Below are positions 5,262-6,593 of a stretch of DNA of 6,593 bases, in pieces. The number at the start of each line of letters is the position of its first letter. Position 1 is the stretch's first letter. Source of the DNA: Gammaproteobacteria bacterium (GTDB taxonomy: Bacteria; Pseudomonadota; Gammaproteobacteria; Pseudomonadales; DSM-25080). The translations under genes and the position numbers were made by a program. The notes below the pieces were generated by a model. That model saw nothing but the letters and a program-made list of their open reading frames with translations. It ran no database searches and was not told the DNA's origin. Location: NCBI GenBank assembly GCA_013372965.1, contig JABXIR010000291.1, positions 1 to 6,593 of the forward strand, read 5' to 3'.

Positions 5262-6112
5262 GAAAACTGATCGATCGCCCGCAGAATAAACTGCTCAGCA
5301 ATCGACAGCATGCCTTCATCAACGCCAGTCTCGAGTCCTTCTTGATGGCAAAAGTGCACCACTTTCATGGTTGAAACGTTCCCTTTTGCACCGGGTGCGT
5401 ATGGACATCCACCCATCCCAGCGGCTGCAGCGTCGATACTTGAAACACCCAGTTCAAGGGCTGCTGCAACGTTGTCGATCGCATTGTCGTGTGTATCGTG
5501 TGCATGAAGAGCAAGCTTCGAGACGTCAATCGAAGGCGTCAATGCATTGATGACTTCACGTATGCGCTCTGGCGTACCCGCCCCAATGGTGTCGCCAAGC
5601 ACGATCTCGTAGCATCCCATTTGATACAGCGCTTCGCACACTGAGACGATGGTCGCGATGTCGGTGACGCCTTCGTACGGGCATGCTGCGATGCAACTTA
5701 CGGTCCCTCTGACCTTTAATCCTCTCGAGAGACTTTGCTCCACCACAGGCCGAATCCGCTCGAGCGACCCGGCGATATTGGTGTTTATGTTTTTCTCGTT
5801 GAACGTATTGGAGGCGGCGGTGAATACGCCAATATCGTTAACCTTGGGATTGGTAATGCGCTCAAGCCCCTTCAGATTGGGAACCAGTACCCCAACATCC
5901 ACGCCCTCAGGTGGATTAATTAATTCAATGACTTCCTCTGAGTTCGCCATTTGAGGAATGCGGTCAGCTCTCACCACAGAGCCTACCTCAACAGAGCGCA
6001 GTCCCGCCTCGTATAGCTTGTTAATCCAAGCCGCACGAATGTCTGCGGGCAAGATAACAGGCTGGTTTTGAAGCCCGTCACGAGGACCGACTTCGACAAT
6101 TTTAATCGCCAT
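5258..6112 (-). CDS. liuE: Hydroxymethylglutaryl-CoA lyase
   Basis: Cleaves 3-hydroxy-3-methylglutaryl-CoA into acetoacetate and acetyl-CoA, the last step of leucine and isovalerate breakdown (gene also called mvaB). The 284 residues form a TIM-barrel lyase of near-usual length. The N-terminal VEVGPRDGLQNQ carries the catalytic Arg11 and metal ligand Asp12. The metal-binding histidines are His203 and His205 in LHAHDTHDN. GMGGCPYAPGAKGN carries the catalytic Cys236 and metal ligand Asn245. These match Arg41, Asp42, His233, His235, Cys266 and Asn275 of the human enzyme. Two segments differ from the common form: SVVRADRIPQM (45-55) for SFVSPKWVPQM, and HDTHDN for HDTYGQ. The ATG lies one base after the liuD-like stop, with AGGAG inside the end of that gene, so the two are cotranscribed. 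Position after a biotin carboxylase supports the leucine pathway. Confidence 0.93.
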   Translation of the reverse strand: MAIKIVEVGPRDGLQNQPVILPADIRAAWINKLYEAGLRSVEVGSVVRADRIPQMANSEEVIELINPPEGVDVGVLVPNLKGLERITNPKVNDIGVFTAASNTFNEKNINTNIAGSLERIRPVVEQSLSRGLKVRGTVSCIAACPYEGVTDIATIVSVCEALYQMGCYEIVLGDTIGAGTPERIREVINALTPSIDVSKLALHAHDTHDNAIDNVAAALELGVSSIDAAAAGMGGCPYAPGAKGNVSTMKVVHFCHQEGLETGVDEGMLSIAEQFILRAIDQFS

Positions 6113-6113
6113 A

Positions 6114-6593
6114 CTAGAGCTCCTCGATGGTTGCTAGTAGTTGATCGTCGCTTACCTGATCACCAACACTGATTTGATTAATGCTTAATGTACCGCTCGA
6201 CATCGCTTTGACCGTATGTTCCATTTTCATTGCTTCGATAATGAATAGTGAGTCGCCAGCCTCTACAAGGGCTCCATCGTTTTTGGCGATGTGAATGACT
6301 GACCCAGACATCGGGGAGCGCAACTGACGATCCGATGCAACGCCCTGTGCTTCGCGGTCTGGAAGGAATGGACGAATGACTGCCTCGTCCCCGTCGGTGT
6401 ACGCAAGCCAAGAGTCACCGTGTGGCTCGACCTGCCACGCGTTAACGTGATCGCTGCTGTTGGCCAAGGTTGCGTTAACCACTGTACCATTGACGTTGAA
6501 TGTATACATACGCGATTGATCGCCCGAAAGACGGAAGTCATCACCGTAATACCAGCTTCCCTTGCGTTCTCCGTTTGCGGCTTGCTTGAGTAA
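6114..6593 (-). CDS. liuD: Methylcrotonyl-CoA carboxylase alpha subunit, C-terminal part (partial)
   Basis: The frame is open to the right edge, giving 159 visible residues of a protein usually about 660 long. The biotin carboxylase domain lies outside the window. The visible part has a linker region and the biotin carboxyl carrier domain (about the last 70 residues). In this domain LRSPMSGSV starts the barrel, and IIEAMKMEHTV carries the biotin-accepting lysine (AAA, 6225-6227). In the intact enzyme biotin is carboxylated with ATP and bicarbonate and passes the carboxyl to 3-methylcrotonyl-CoA on the beta subunit. The choice of methylcrotonyl-CoA over propionyl- or acetyl-CoA is inferred from HMG-CoA lyase directly downstream, the liuD-liuE order of Pseudomonas-type clusters. 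The ATG at 6509 is internal; coding sequence continues upstream (for example SWYYGDDFRLSG), so it is not the true start. Confidence 0.9.
   Translation of the reverse strand, partial: LLKQAANGERKGSWYYGDDFRLSGDQSRMYTFNVNGTVVNATLANSSDHVNAWQVEPHGDSWLAYTDGDEAVIRPFLPDREAQGVASDRQLRSPMSGSVIHIAKNDGALVEAGDSLFIIEAMKMEHTVKAMSSGTLSINQISVGDQVSDDQLLATIEEL
6118..6125 (-). promoter_or_regulatory. Ribosome binding site of liuE inside the liuD end
   Basis: Read on the - strand, GAGGAGCT lies in the last codons of the carboxylase gene, with its AGGAG core seven bases before the liuE ATG (6112-6110). With a one-base gap between the genes, this points to coupled translation of the two leucine-pathway enzymes. Confidence 0.7.

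Noticed and set aside
5649..5954. 101-codon open frame on the + strand inside liuE
   Set aside because: Fully opposite conserved HMG-CoA lyase sequence; a shadow frame.
6507..6509. ATG as the start of a short stand-alone biotin carrier protein
   Set aside because: The frame continues open to the window edge with carboxylase-like sequence upstream, so this is an internal Met of a longer alpha subunit.
1..6593. Mobile element, CRISPR array, tRNA or phage module
   Set aside because: No spaced direct repeats, terminal inverted repeats, transposase or integrase motifs, or tRNA-like cloverleaf were seen on either strand.

Overview
The window looks like a piece of a gammaproteobacterial chromosome of moderate GC content. 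The main evidence is the conserved order lepA-lepB-DUF4845-rnc-era-recO on the + strand, joined to a leucine-catabolism (liu) gene pair on the - strand. No tRNA, rRNA, transposase, phage gene or CRISPR array was seen. An aerobic, possibly marine lifestyle is a guess from the liu genes and cannot be fixed from this window.

Region 1 (1-3471, + strand) is a very tight housekeeping operon. The last codons of lepA end at base 22. They are followed by signal peptidase I (lepB), a small one-helix membrane protein (DUF4845), RNase III (rnc), the Era GTPase and the repair protein RecO. Gaps shrink from 27 to 16, 3, 1 and 0 bases along the series, so translational coupling is likely from DUF4845 to recO. 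The genes link protein export (LepA, LepB), RNA processing and ribosome assembly (RNase III, Era) and recombination repair (RecO). pdxJ, which often follows recO in this class, is absent.

Region 2 (3468-3957, - strand) holds two small conserved genes of unknown function, a DUF3144-like protein followed by a DUF1653-like protein. They overlap by 8 bases, and the second meets recO tail to tail.

Region 3 (3958-4101) is a 144-base divergent intergenic region rich in dyad symmetry. It includes an 8-bp inverted repeat whose loop is a near-consensus -10 hexamer.

Region 4 (4102-5261, + strand) holds an unrecognised, strongly acidic 103-residue protein. After it comes a 256-residue protein with the outline of the endonuclease/exonuclease/phosphatase (EEP) fold but with most catalytic positions replaced; this is the least ordinary gene of the window.

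Region 5 (5258-6593, - strand) holds the C-terminal part of a biotin-dependent acyl-CoA carboxylase alpha subunit, most likely methylcrotonyl-CoA carboxylase (liuD/mccA), running off the right edge. It is followed after one base by hydroxymethylglutaryl-CoA lyase (liuE/mvaB). Together these cover the carboxylation and final cleavage steps of leucine and isovalerate breakdown.
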